From positions 1-19,611 of the forward strand of contig DAIRGS010000122.1 in the NCBI GenBank assembly GCA_036794395.1: a stretch of DNA of 19,611 nucleotides. The letters are read 5' to 3'. Below the pieces are notes generated by a model. The model was not told the DNA's origin. It searched no databases and was given only the letters and a program-made list of their open reading frames with translations. Each line of letters begins with the position of its first letter. The stretch's first letter is position 1. The stretch comes from DASXMX01 sp036794395. GTDB lineage: Bacteria > Planctomycetota > Phycisphaerae > Tepidisphaerales > Tepidisphaeraceae. Both the position numbers and the translations under genes were made by a program. Shown here piece after piece: positions 14,747 to 19,611 of the stretch.

Positions 14747-15355
14747 TTACCTCGCTCCAACGGTCTGCAATTCCGCGAGACTTTGATTGACCAGGTCGCG
14801 TTGATCGTCGGCATTGAGATTTCGCCGCAGGATTTTCTCGGCCACCCGGGTCGCCAGATCGGCGGTCTGCTGATAGATCTCGGTCAGGGCTTGCTCGCGA
14901 GCGGCTTCGATGTCGCGGGTGGCGCGTTCCTTGATCTCTTCCGACTCGCTCTGCGCCCGTGCTCGAATCGACGTGGCGAGCTGCTCGGCATCGACGGTGG
15001 CTTTGGCGAGGATATCACGGACTTTCTGCTCGGCGGTGGCAAGCTGGCGGTTGTAGTCGGCCAGCGAAGCCTCCGCTTTGGTTCGAGCCGCCTCGGCCTG
15101 GGCAATATCGGCGCGAATGCGGTCTTCACGGCCCTTGAGGCCCTTTAGCACGTTTTTCCAGGCGGTGCGGTACAGGATGGTCGCCATCACAATGAAGATG
15201 ACCAGCACCCAGACGATCGACGTCACGTCCGGGTCGAGAAGCCCGGGCTGGGCCGCCTCGCTGGCGGGGTGTCCTGCGTCTTCAGCCAGCGCCGCTGCCG
15301 CGAGCAGCAAGACTGCCGAAACCATTGCGATCTTTCCAGGGATTTTCGTCAGCAT
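14747..15355 (-). CDS. atpF: ATP synthase F0 subunit b with N-terminal signal-like segment
   Basis: Peripheral stalk subunit, anchored in the membrane and reaching to delta on F1. From ATG 15355 it is 202 aa. Residues 1-24 (MLTKIPGKIAMVSAVLLLAA then AALA) look like a cleavable signal peptide with an ALA-ED site. The true membrane anchor follows at about 47-63 (SIVWVLVIFIVMATILY). The rest is a long charged helix (about 70-185) with KGREDRIRADIAQAEAARTK, typical of the b dimer, ending DLVNQSLAELQTVGAR. I chose 15355 because AAGG lies 9 nt upstream. The longer reading frame from 15388 would begin at the edge of a terminator-like hairpin and lacks a ribosome-binding site. Only one b-type gene is present. 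Confidence 0.94.
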   Translation of the reverse strand: MLTKIPGKIAMVSAVLLLAAAALAEDAGHPASEAAQPGLLDPDVTSIVWVLVIFIVMATILYRTAWKNVLKGLKGREDRIRADIAQAEAARTKAEASLADYNRQLATAEQKVRDILAKATVDAEQLATSIRARAQSESEEIKERATRDIEAAREQALTEIYQQTADLATRVAEKILRRNLNADDQRDLVNQSLAELQTVGAR

Positions 15356-15377
15356 GTCGCCAACCTTACGTGCGGGT

Positions 15378-15410
15378 AAAAAAGCCATTCGCCGGGGTTT
15401 CCCCCGGCGA
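15378..15410 (-). terminator. terminator-like hairpin between atpE and atpF
   Basis: On the - strand, TCGCCGGGG-GAAA-CCCCGGCGA (15410 to 15389) forms a 9-bp GC-rich stem with a GNRA tetraloop, starting 7 nt after the atpE stop. Five bases later comes TTTTTT (15383-15378). The displaced T-run suggests partial termination or a 3'-end stabiliser rather than a full stop, because atpF, atpH and atpA lie downstream with no obvious promoter. Confidence 0.6.
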
Positions 15411-15417
15411 TTGGAAT

Positions 15418-15690
15418 TCAGCTAAACAATTTATTGACCAGCAGGAATGCAATGATGATCGCCGTGAACGCCACGCCTTCAACCAGCGCGGCCGCGATGA
15501 TCATGTTCGCGCCGATCTTGCCGCTGGCCTCGGGCTGACGGGCAATGCCCTCAACCGCCTGGCCACCGATCTGACCGATGCCACGGCCGGCGCCGAGCAC
15601 GGCCAGGCCCATGCCGATCGCCGCACCGGCAATCGCAAGACCCTTGTCCATGCTCACGTCTGCCAGAGGCAGCAAAAGTGAAGAAATCAT
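15418..15690 (-). CDS. atpE: ATP synthase F0 subunit c
   Basis: Forms the ion-translocating rotor ring. The 90-aa hairpin has TM1 at about 17-40 (with the Gly-rich AGAAIGMGLAVLGAGRGIG), the polar loop ARQPEA, and TM2 at about 62-85 with the ion-carrying Glu in AALVEGVAFTAIII. The residue after that Glu is Gly rather than Ser/Thr, and the TM1 position that is Gln in Na+ rings is Ile by my alignment to Ilyobacter c, so a proton ring is inferred. The N-terminus MISSLLLPLADVSMD is about 10 residues longer than E. coli c. GAAGGAG lies 7 nt before the ATG, the best ribosome-binding site in the operon. RNA structures flank the gene on both sides. Confidence 0.97.
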   Translation of the reverse strand: MISSLLLPLADVSMDKGLAIAGAAIGMGLAVLGAGRGIGQIGGQAVEGIARQPEASGKIGANMIIAAALVEGVAFTAIIIAFLLVNKLFS

Positions 15691-15702
15691 ACCAACGCTC
15701 CT

Positions 15703-15804
15703 TCGGGCCGAAGCCCGATGTTTGCATCGCCCTGACGCCCAAAATAGGGTCGGGCCGGACGACGCGTGATGTATGTGCCGAACTTGGTTTTTGGGACGTC
15801 AGGG
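15703..15804 (-). promoter_or_regulatory. structured atpB-atpE spacer: long inverted repeat plus UUCG hairpin
   Basis: Arms 15730-15744 (CCCTGACGCCCAAAA) and 15789-15804 pair over 15 bp with one bulged base (15796), enclosing 44 nt. Next to it, 15703-15718 gives, on the - strand, a TCGGGC-TTCG-GCCCGA hairpin with a stable C(UUCG)G cap. Its 3' edge touches the AAGGAG ribosome-binding site of atpE and leaves it open. This would suit a translational enhancer or RNA stabiliser for the c-subunit cistron. Confidence 0.5.
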
Positions 15805-15868
15805 GTCGGCAACCCTGGCGAGGTTCGTTGGACGCGGTCGCACGCGGCTTGGCGCGTCGTTACTGTTT

Positions 15869-16921
15869 TTAATGTTCCGGCGCCACCGCGCTGGCCAGGA
15901 AGAGCGTTGTCAGAACCGTGAAGATGTACGCCTGAAGCAACGCCACCAGGATTTCAAGTAATTGAATGCCAAGGTCCAGCAGCCCAATGGGGATACCGAC
16001 CGCCACCTGCATACCCAGCTTGGGAACCATCACGATCAGGCTAATCAAAACCGCCAACAGGATGTGGCCGGCAACCATGTTCCCGAACAAACGCATGCAA
16101 AGCGCGAACGGCTTAATCACCGCACCCAGCAACTCAAGCGGAAGGAGGATCGCGAACATCGGAATGTCCGCGAGCCACATCACCTTCGATTCGCCCGCTT
16201 TGGGCTTAAAGGGGTGCGGGGCGAAGTTCCACAAGTACAGCGGAATGGCGATGATGATCGCCAGCACCGGCGACATGGGCTCATCATGCTCCTCGCCGTT
16301 TCCAGCGTAATGCGAGGGATGCCCATCCTCGTAATGGCCGGTCGGATCGCCCAGGGCTTGAAGATTCGAGGGAACCTCGGCGGTTGGATCTCCATCGGCC
16401 GGCGACCCATGCCCGCCGTGGTCGTGATGCCAATATGTGCCGTTCATCAGCGCCCGGGCGACGTTATCGATCCCGTGGACGTGAATGAAAAAGAACGCGC
16501 ACACTGCCAGGGCGATCGTTGTCGAGATACCGCCGGTCGGTGGTCCGCCAAAATGCGTCAGGTGGCCGGCAGTGATTGCTTCGAAGATCGCCGGAAATGG
16601 AATGCAACCCAGCACGTTGCAAAACAGGATGAAGAAGAACAAAGACCACAAAAAGGGAGCGAACTTGTCTGTATACTCCTTCAGGGCCGGGCGGAATACT
16701 TCGATCCGCAGGAACTCCAAGATGGATTCAAACAGGTTCTTAGCCCCTGAGGGAGCGCCGCTTTCGGGTTTGGCGAACAGCCGTGGGAAGATCAGCAGCA
16801 TCAGCAGCGCCACGAACAGCGCCATGAGCATATGGTTAGTGAGAGCGAAACGCCCCACGTGGAAATAGGTGTGGGGCAGCACTTCTTCCAGAGGGTCCGA
16901 CATTGCAAGAAGCATTTGCAT
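15869..16921 (-). CDS. atpB: ATP synthase F0 subunit a with His-rich insertion
   Basis: Membrane stator subunit that provides the ion half-channels and the essential arginine facing the c ring. The 350-aa protein is longer than the usual 240-290. It has TM1 near 28-47, then FAPFLWSLFFFILFCNVLGC, a third segment near 133-150, and the canonical PFALCMRLFGNMVAGH with Arg277. The last helices end in LLQAYIFTVLTTLFLASA. Residues 163-217 are an extra hydrophilic segment rich in His, Asp, Gly and Pro, with eight His (165, 166, 168, 171, 196, 201, 204, 212), starting YWHHDHGGHG. It sits between membrane segments. ATG 16921 has AAGG 11 nt upstream; ATG 16903 (MSDPLEEV) is an alternative. The operon neighbours are atpI and atpE. 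Confidence 0.96.
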   Translation of the reverse strand: MQMLLAMSDPLEEVLPHTYFHVGRFALTNHMLMALFVALLMLLIFPRLFAKPESGAPSGAKNLFESILEFLRIEVFRPALKEYTDKFAPFLWSLFFFILFCNVLGCIPFPAIFEAITAGHLTHFGGPPTGGISTTIALAVCAFFFIHVHGIDNVARALMNGTYWHHDHGGHGSPADGDPTAEVPSNLQALGDPTGHYEDGHPSHYAGNGEEHDEPMSPVLAIIIAIPLYLWNFAPHPFKPKAGESKVMWLADIPMFAILLPLELLGAVIKPFALCMRLFGNMVAGHILLAVLISLIVMVPKLGMQVAVGIPIGLLDLGIQLLEILVALLQAYIFTVLTTLFLASAVAPEH

Positions 16922-16936
16922 GATCGTCGTAGCCTT

Positions 16937-17353
16937 CTAATTCGCAGACAACTGTCCAGGTTCCACCGGCGGGTGGCTGGGTTCCACCGGCGAGCGAAAT
17001 AACCGAATGAAAACGATGCACAATCCACTCAGGGTGATCCAGTACGATCCCAGCAGCCAGAAGACAAACGAGCCGCCAAGCTTCAAACCGAAGACCGCGA
17101 CGGCTCCGAGAATGACCGCGGCCAACAAGTGCAGCACGGTTCCGGCAAAAGCCCGTTGAAAAATCTCCGCCGGGTTTTTGCTGACACTCAACACGATCGG
17201 CAGCAGCGCCACTTCCGCGGCGACCAACCCAATCGCCGCCGCGATGAGGATCGAGGACAGATGCGGGTTCAGCCCCAACACCTTGGCTGTCACGACGGCA
17301 ATCGCCGTTGCCAGTGCCAGCATGATCGGATTGATGAGCATCGCACTACGCAA
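16937..17353 (-). CDS. atpI: AtpI-like ATP synthase accessory membrane protein (subunit I)
   Basis: AtpI proteins assist c-ring assembly and may carry Mg2+ for the ATP synthase. The 138-aa protein is almost all membrane: four hydrophobic segments near 8-25, 32-54, 68-90 and 95-115 (SSILIAAAIGLVAAEVALLP; FVFWLLGSYWITLSGLCIVF). That matches the four-helix subunit I family more by context and topology than by sequence. The soluble tail SPVEPSHPPVEPGQ is encoded by a 13-nt direct repeat (16959-16971 and 16980-16992). The start is read as TTG 17353, with AAGGA 9 nt upstream; ATG 17341 is an alternative without a ribosome-binding site. It lies 5 nt after the atpZ stop and 15 nt before atpB. Confidence 0.8.
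   Translation of the reverse strand: MRSAMLINPIMLALATAIAVVTAKVLGLNPHLSSILIAAAIGLVAAEVALLPIVLSVSKNPAEIFQRAFAGTVLHLLAAVILGAVAVFGLKLGGSFVFWLLGSYWITLSGLCIVFIRLFRSPVEPSHPPVEPGQLSAN
16959..16992. repeat. 13-nt direct repeat in the atpI 3' end
   Basis: GGTTCCACCGGCG occurs at 16959-16971 and again at 16980-16992. It lies within the coding end of atpI and produces the PVEP...PVEP tail. Confidence 0.75.
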
Positions 17354-17358
17354 GAGGA

Positions 17359-17565
17359 CTATTCCTTATTCATGCGGTTGGCGTCCTTGATGAGCAAATA
17401 CATCCCGGCCGCACCGCCGACAAACAGGCCAATCAGCAGGCCCCAGGGGTCGGAACCATGGTGTTTGTCCCACCAATGTCCGATGGCTGTTCCCAGCCCC
17501 ATGCCGACCACGATTTCCAGTCCGTGGCCGATACCCCGACCCCAACCGCGGTCATCGTCGGCCAT
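17359..17565 (-). CDS. atpZ: AtpZ/AtpI-family ATP synthase-associated protein
   Basis: A small two-helix membrane protein encoded first in many atp operons. With AtpI it has been linked to Mg2+/Ca2+ supply and c-ring assembly. The 68-aa protein from ATG 17565 (MADDDRGWGRGIGHGLEIVV) has hydrophobic segments near 14-31 and 42-58. Between them comes the family pattern G-x-W-x-D-x-x-x-x-S/T-x-P-W (here IGHWWDKHHGSDPWGLLIG), followed by GAAGMYLLIKDANRM. GGGAG lies 5 nt before the ATG, whereas an upstream start at 17625 would read through the leader dyad. It is the first gene of the operon; a promoter candidate lies at 17673-17701. Confidence 0.88.
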   Translation of the reverse strand: MADDDRGWGRGIGHGLEIVVGMGLGTAIGHWWDKHHGSDPWGLLIGLFVGGAAGMYLLIKDANRMNKE

Positions 17566-17605
17566 CGTGACTCCCACGGCGACATTCAAAAATGCGCCGC
17601 TTTCG

Positions 17606-17631
17606 GACTTCGTGCATTTTTGCACAAAGTC
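17606..17631 (-). promoter_or_regulatory. dyad in the atp operon leader
   Basis: GACTT-c-GTGCA-tttt-TGCAC-a-AAGTC: two 5-bp arm pairs with one mismatch between them, symmetric over 26 nt. It is about 41 nt upstream of the atpZ ATG and about 35 nt after the predicted transcription start, so it is either a leader hairpin or an operator. No repressor family is assigned. Confidence 0.5.
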
Positions 17632-17672
17632 GTTTCAAATGCCATAACCGCTGCATCCGCCAGCGGGCCGAC

Positions 17673-17701
17673 AACTTAGTGGCAAGTGGCAAATGCGTCA
17701 A
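17673..17701 (-). promoter_or_regulatory. candidate sigma-70 promoter of the atp operon
   Basis: On the - strand, TTGACG (17701-17696), a 17-nt spacer and TAAGTT (17678-17673). The -35 matches five of six consensus bases; the -10 keeps the key T, A and final T. It lies in the 175-nt gap between the rtcB stop and atpZ, giving a leader of about 100 nt. Confidence 0.45.
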
Positions 17702-17740
17702 GCGGATCACGAAGGCTGGAAAAGCGCCGCGTTATCCCGG

Positions 17741-18871
17741 CTATCTTCCCTTGTAAACCAGCACCGGCCGCAGCCGCCGAACGACGCGTGTCAGCTCTGC
17801 CTCGGCCCTCAAAACTGCCCGGACATCCTTGTATGCCGCCGGCGATTCTTCCGGCAGCGAGCGGATGATCCTGGGATCAAAATGCACGCGCTGCAACGCG
17901 TTTCGAACGTCGCCAGTGTTGATCTTACGGCATGCCTCCATCCGGCTCATCGCCCGGCCGGCGCCGTGCGAGGTTGATCGCAAGGATTCGGCATTCCCCC
18001 GGCCCGTGACGTGGAAGCTCTCGGTGCCCATTGAGCCGGGAATCGCGCCAGACTCCCCCTCCTGCGCCGACATCGCGCCTTTTCGATGCACCCACATCTC
18101 GCGCCCAAAATGCGTCTCGCGACGGACATGATTGTGATCGCAATCGAAGTACGACGCCCAATCGGCTTTCGCGCCGATCAAATTGCGCGACAACTCCACT
18201 GATGCATCGATCATGGCCCGCCGACTGGCTTTGGCGTAGGCGCGGGCCCAATCCGCGTCGGCCAGGTACGCCGCGCCGGCTTCGCTCTGGGCATCGAGGA
18301 AGCGAAGGGAGTTCTTGGAGCCGACAACTTGGGCCTCGTGAAAATCTCGGACCGCCTGGCCGATCGCCCGGGAACCGCTGTGCACCATGAGCCACAGGCG
18401 ATCTTCATCATCATGCTGGAACTCCAGGAAATGATTGCCGCGGCCCAGCGTGCCAAATTGCACGCTCCCGTCGCGGCGGCGAATTATCTCGAGCCGGTCA
18501 TTGCTGAGCGATCGCGATGTCAGCGCCTCGGGAAGCGAGCCGTGATGATGCCGATAAGCAGGGACGGCTCCGCGCAGCTTTTCCAAAAGATCCTGGGCGA
18601 CGCGCGGGTTGCGGAGGGCGTCGGCTTGCGCTTCAAACCCGACCACCGCGATCCCGCAGCCGATATCGCTTCCCACGGCGGCTGGATAAACCAGATGGTT
18701 GGTTGCGACGACGGTTCCCACGCAGACTTCCCGAGCCAAATGCACATCAGGCATCACCGCGATGTGCTGGACATCGTCAGCCCGCGCGAGGCGCTCGATT
18801 GCCAGCCGGACATCTCGTGCCAGCGGCTCGGCCAGCCACATTTTTACGTTTGCGCTCCTGGTTTTTTTCAC
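17741..18871 (-). CDS. rtcB: RtcB-family RNA ligase (3'-phosphate/5'-OH)
   Basis: Joins RNA 2',3'-cyclic phosphate or 3'-phosphate ends to 5'-OH ends, using GTP and Mn2+. From the GTG at 18871 it has 376 aa. The expected metal and guanylylation residues are all present: Asp69 and Cys72 in VGSDIGCGI (E. coli Asp75, Cys78), His147 in GRGNHFLE, His164 in VHSGSRAIG, a His in CDHNHVRRE (near 246), and His302 in SHGAGRAMSR, the guanylylated His. PDVHLAREVCVGTV replaces the common PDVHPGxGxPIG. GTG is preferred because GGGAGG lies 8 nt upstream and it overlaps the rbfA stop as GTGA; reading upstream to 19150 crosses rbfA in another frame and is not RtcB-like. It is encoded directly after a ribosome maturation factor. 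Confidence 0.95.
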   Translation of the reverse strand: MKKTRSANVKMWLAEPLARDVRLAIERLARADDVQHIAVMPDVHLAREVCVGTVVATNHLVYPAAVGSDIGCGIAVVGFEAQADALRNPRVAQDLLEKLRGAVPAYRHHHGSLPEALTSRSLSNDRLEIIRRRDGSVQFGTLGRGNHFLEFQHDDEDRLWLMVHSGSRAIGQAVRDFHEAQVVGSKNSLRFLDAQSEAGAAYLADADWARAYAKASRRAMIDASVELSRNLIGAKADWASYFDCDHNHVRRETHFGREMWVHRKGAMSAQEGESGAIPGSMGTESFHVTGRGNAESLRSTSHGAGRAMSRMEACRKINTGDVRNALQRVHFDPRIIRSLPEESPAAYKDVRAVLRAEAELTRVVRRLRPVLVYKGR

Positions 18872-19242
18872 GATTGCGCCTCCCTTCCAAACAGGAGGTG
18901 AAATGTGAGCTCCGGGGCGCGCTTCCGGGTGATCGCTGCGGCCACCTGTGCGCGCAGATACTTCTCGACGCGCGAAAGGCGTTCGAGAATCTCCGGCGCA
19001 TCGCCTGGCCCGCGCGGGCTGGTCAGCCGGACCAGCAACCGGCTTGCATTGGGCGCAGGCAATACGCTCTCGACCGTCAATTCCTGCAACAACGAATCGC
19101 CCAGATCTCCAGGGATCGCATACATCAGCGCCCGCTGCGCCTGACGGCACAGTTGTTGATCTTTCCTCTGATGCTTCGAATCCAAACCAGAACCATCCCC
19201 GCCCGCATCGCGCGAGCGGCGTCGACTGCCATGAGATTTCAT
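18868..19242 (-). CDS. rbfA: ribosome-binding factor A (30S maturation)
   Basis: Binds late 30S precursors near the 16S 5' helix and helps final folding. From ATG 19242 (GGAG 6 nt upstream) it is 124 aa. A short basic, Gly/Ser-rich leader (1-25; MKSHGSRRRSRD) comes before the KH-like core. Core elements are the first helix QLCRQAQRALMYAI, GDSLLQELTVESVLPAPNAS then RLLVRL (the beta strand and hairpin equivalent to D-x-x-L-x-x-V-T-V-x-x-V-x-x-S-x-D), and the end LRAQVAAAITRKRAPELTFHL, which closely fits the RbfA closing signature LR-x-x-(L/V)-x-x-x-(L/I)-x-x-R-x-x-P-E-L-x-F. The stop TGA overlaps the rtcB GTG by 4 nt, suggesting translational coupling. The usual infB or truB neighbours are not seen in the part visible. 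Confidence 0.85.
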   Translation of the reverse strand: MKSHGSRRRSRDAGGDGSGLDSKHQRKDQQLCRQAQRALMYAIPGDLGDSLLQELTVESVLPAPNASRLLVRLTSPRGPGDAPEILERLSRVEKYLRAQVAAAITRKRAPELTFHLLFGREAQS

Positions 19243-19513
19243 CACGTGCTCCAGAACAGCGCGCAGCAAAACCGCTTCGCGCTATCGCAATTCAATGTTC
19301 AATGGGAATGACGCAGAGGAACCCGCACCGACGGATTAGGCCGCCAGGAGGCTCAACTGAAAGACGTGATGTGCAATAGTTCGCATGACTGGCCTCGCTC
19401 TCGTCAAAATCGAATCTTGAATATAACGGCCAAATGCGAGCAATGCACGTGAAATCGTGGGGACTTCATTACGGAAGAAAATGTAGGCATAGAGGTAGCA
19501 GAGAAGAATTTTT
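19243..19513. other. upstream region of rbfA, no gene seen
   Basis: About 270 nt that probably includes the rbfA promoter, but no convincing -35/-10 pair was found; a TTGACG near 19400 on the - strand lacks a matching -10. A - strand open frame (19336-19599) runs through it and into the repeat beyond and looks non-coding. No RNA gene was recognised. Confidence 0.45.
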
Positions 19514-19587
19514 AACCACAGATTGCGCAGATGCTCGCAGATTAAGAAAGACCTGCATTCATCTGCGTAAATCTGCGCAATCTGTGT
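19514..19587. repeat. CACAGATT-type inverted repeat
   Basis: The left arm (19514-19544) reads AACCACAGATTGCGCAGAT and so on. The right arm (19560-19587) is its near reverse complement (ATCTGCGTAAATCTGCGCAA then TCTGTGTT). It belongs to a widespread class of bacterial intergenic repeats based on ACAGATTnCGCAGATT. It joins directly to the TGCAGCC/GGCTGC element at the window end. Confidence 0.8.
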
Positions 19588-19611
19588 TGCAGCCCACAAG
19601 GCTGCGTGTCC
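19588..19611. repeat. TGCAGCC-cacaa-GGCTGC hairpin, cut by window end
   Basis: Stem TGCAGCC/GGCTGC(G) with a 5-nt loop, followed by TGTCC. It is closely similar to the first hairpin of the element at 8636-8718, so this is probably the start of another copy. Confidence 0.6.

Noticed and set aside
15962..16750. 262-codon + strand open frame antisense to atpB
   Set aside because: Composition is Gln/Arg/His-rich with no domain, and the opposite strand is clear atpB.
18872..19150. N-terminal extension of rtcB to position 19150
   Set aside because: The extra 93 residues are the shadow of rbfA in another frame; the GTG at 18871 has a strong ribosome-binding site and the 4-nt overlap.
19336..19599. 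87-codon - strand frame starting in the CACAGATT repeat
   Set aside because: The first third is repeat translation (AQIYADECRSF-like), the rest shows no domain and no ribosome-binding site.

Overview
This window looks like the chromosome of a Planctomycetota bacterium, probably of the Phycisphaerae type. I infer this from three things. The gene order prs-rplY-pth-rpsF-ssb-rplI-dnaB is familiar from that group. The ATP synthase operon is split. The gaps between genes are full of short dispersed repeats, including a palindrome whose translation reads GEAPAEP, which I associate with planctomycete genomes. The taxonomic call is from recall and was not tested. No rRNA, tRNA or CRISPR array was seen.

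Positions 1-5826 (+ strand) hold a translation and replication housekeeping cluster. It runs: the 3' part of prs (PRPP synthetase), rplY (bL25/CTC), pth (peptidyl-tRNA hydrolase), rpsF (bS6 with a long RDDRP-repeat tail), ssb, rplI (bL9), a very strong intrinsic terminator, then dnaB with its own candidate promoter. rpsR (bS18), usually found between ssb and rplI, is absent.

Positions 5863-9316 (- strand) hold four looser genes: a small unknown protein, a Uma2-family (PD-(D/E)XK) protein with an extended -10 promoter, the magnesium channel mgtE, and a GNAT acetyltransferase. On the + strand, xseA (exonuclease VII large subunit) follows and ends in a clamp-binding-like QLSLF motif. A - strand Ser/Thr kinase faces it, with a UUCG terminator between them.

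Positions 12274-17701 (- strand) hold an ATP synthase operon in the order atpZ-atpI-atpB-atpE-atpF-atpH-atpA. It stops after the alpha subunit with a hairpin, so gamma, beta and epsilon (atpG, atpD, atpC) must lie elsewhere. The c-subunit gene atpE is bracketed by RNA structures: a long inverted repeat and a UUCG hairpin upstream, and a terminator-like hairpin with a T-run downstream. This would suit the need for many c subunits per complex.

Positions 17741-19242 (- strand) hold rbfA (30S maturation factor) overlapping by 4 nt with rtcB (RNA ligase). This pairing suggests a link between RNA ligation and small-subunit rRNA maturation or repair, and it is the most interesting functional hint here.

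Several unrelated repeat families sit in the intercistronic gaps of both housekeeping operons: TTTGAGAT-type, ACTGAC-type, CGCAGAG-type, CACAGATT-type, GEAPAEP-type and TGCAGCC/GGCTGC-type. Some reach the ribosome-binding sites of the following genes.
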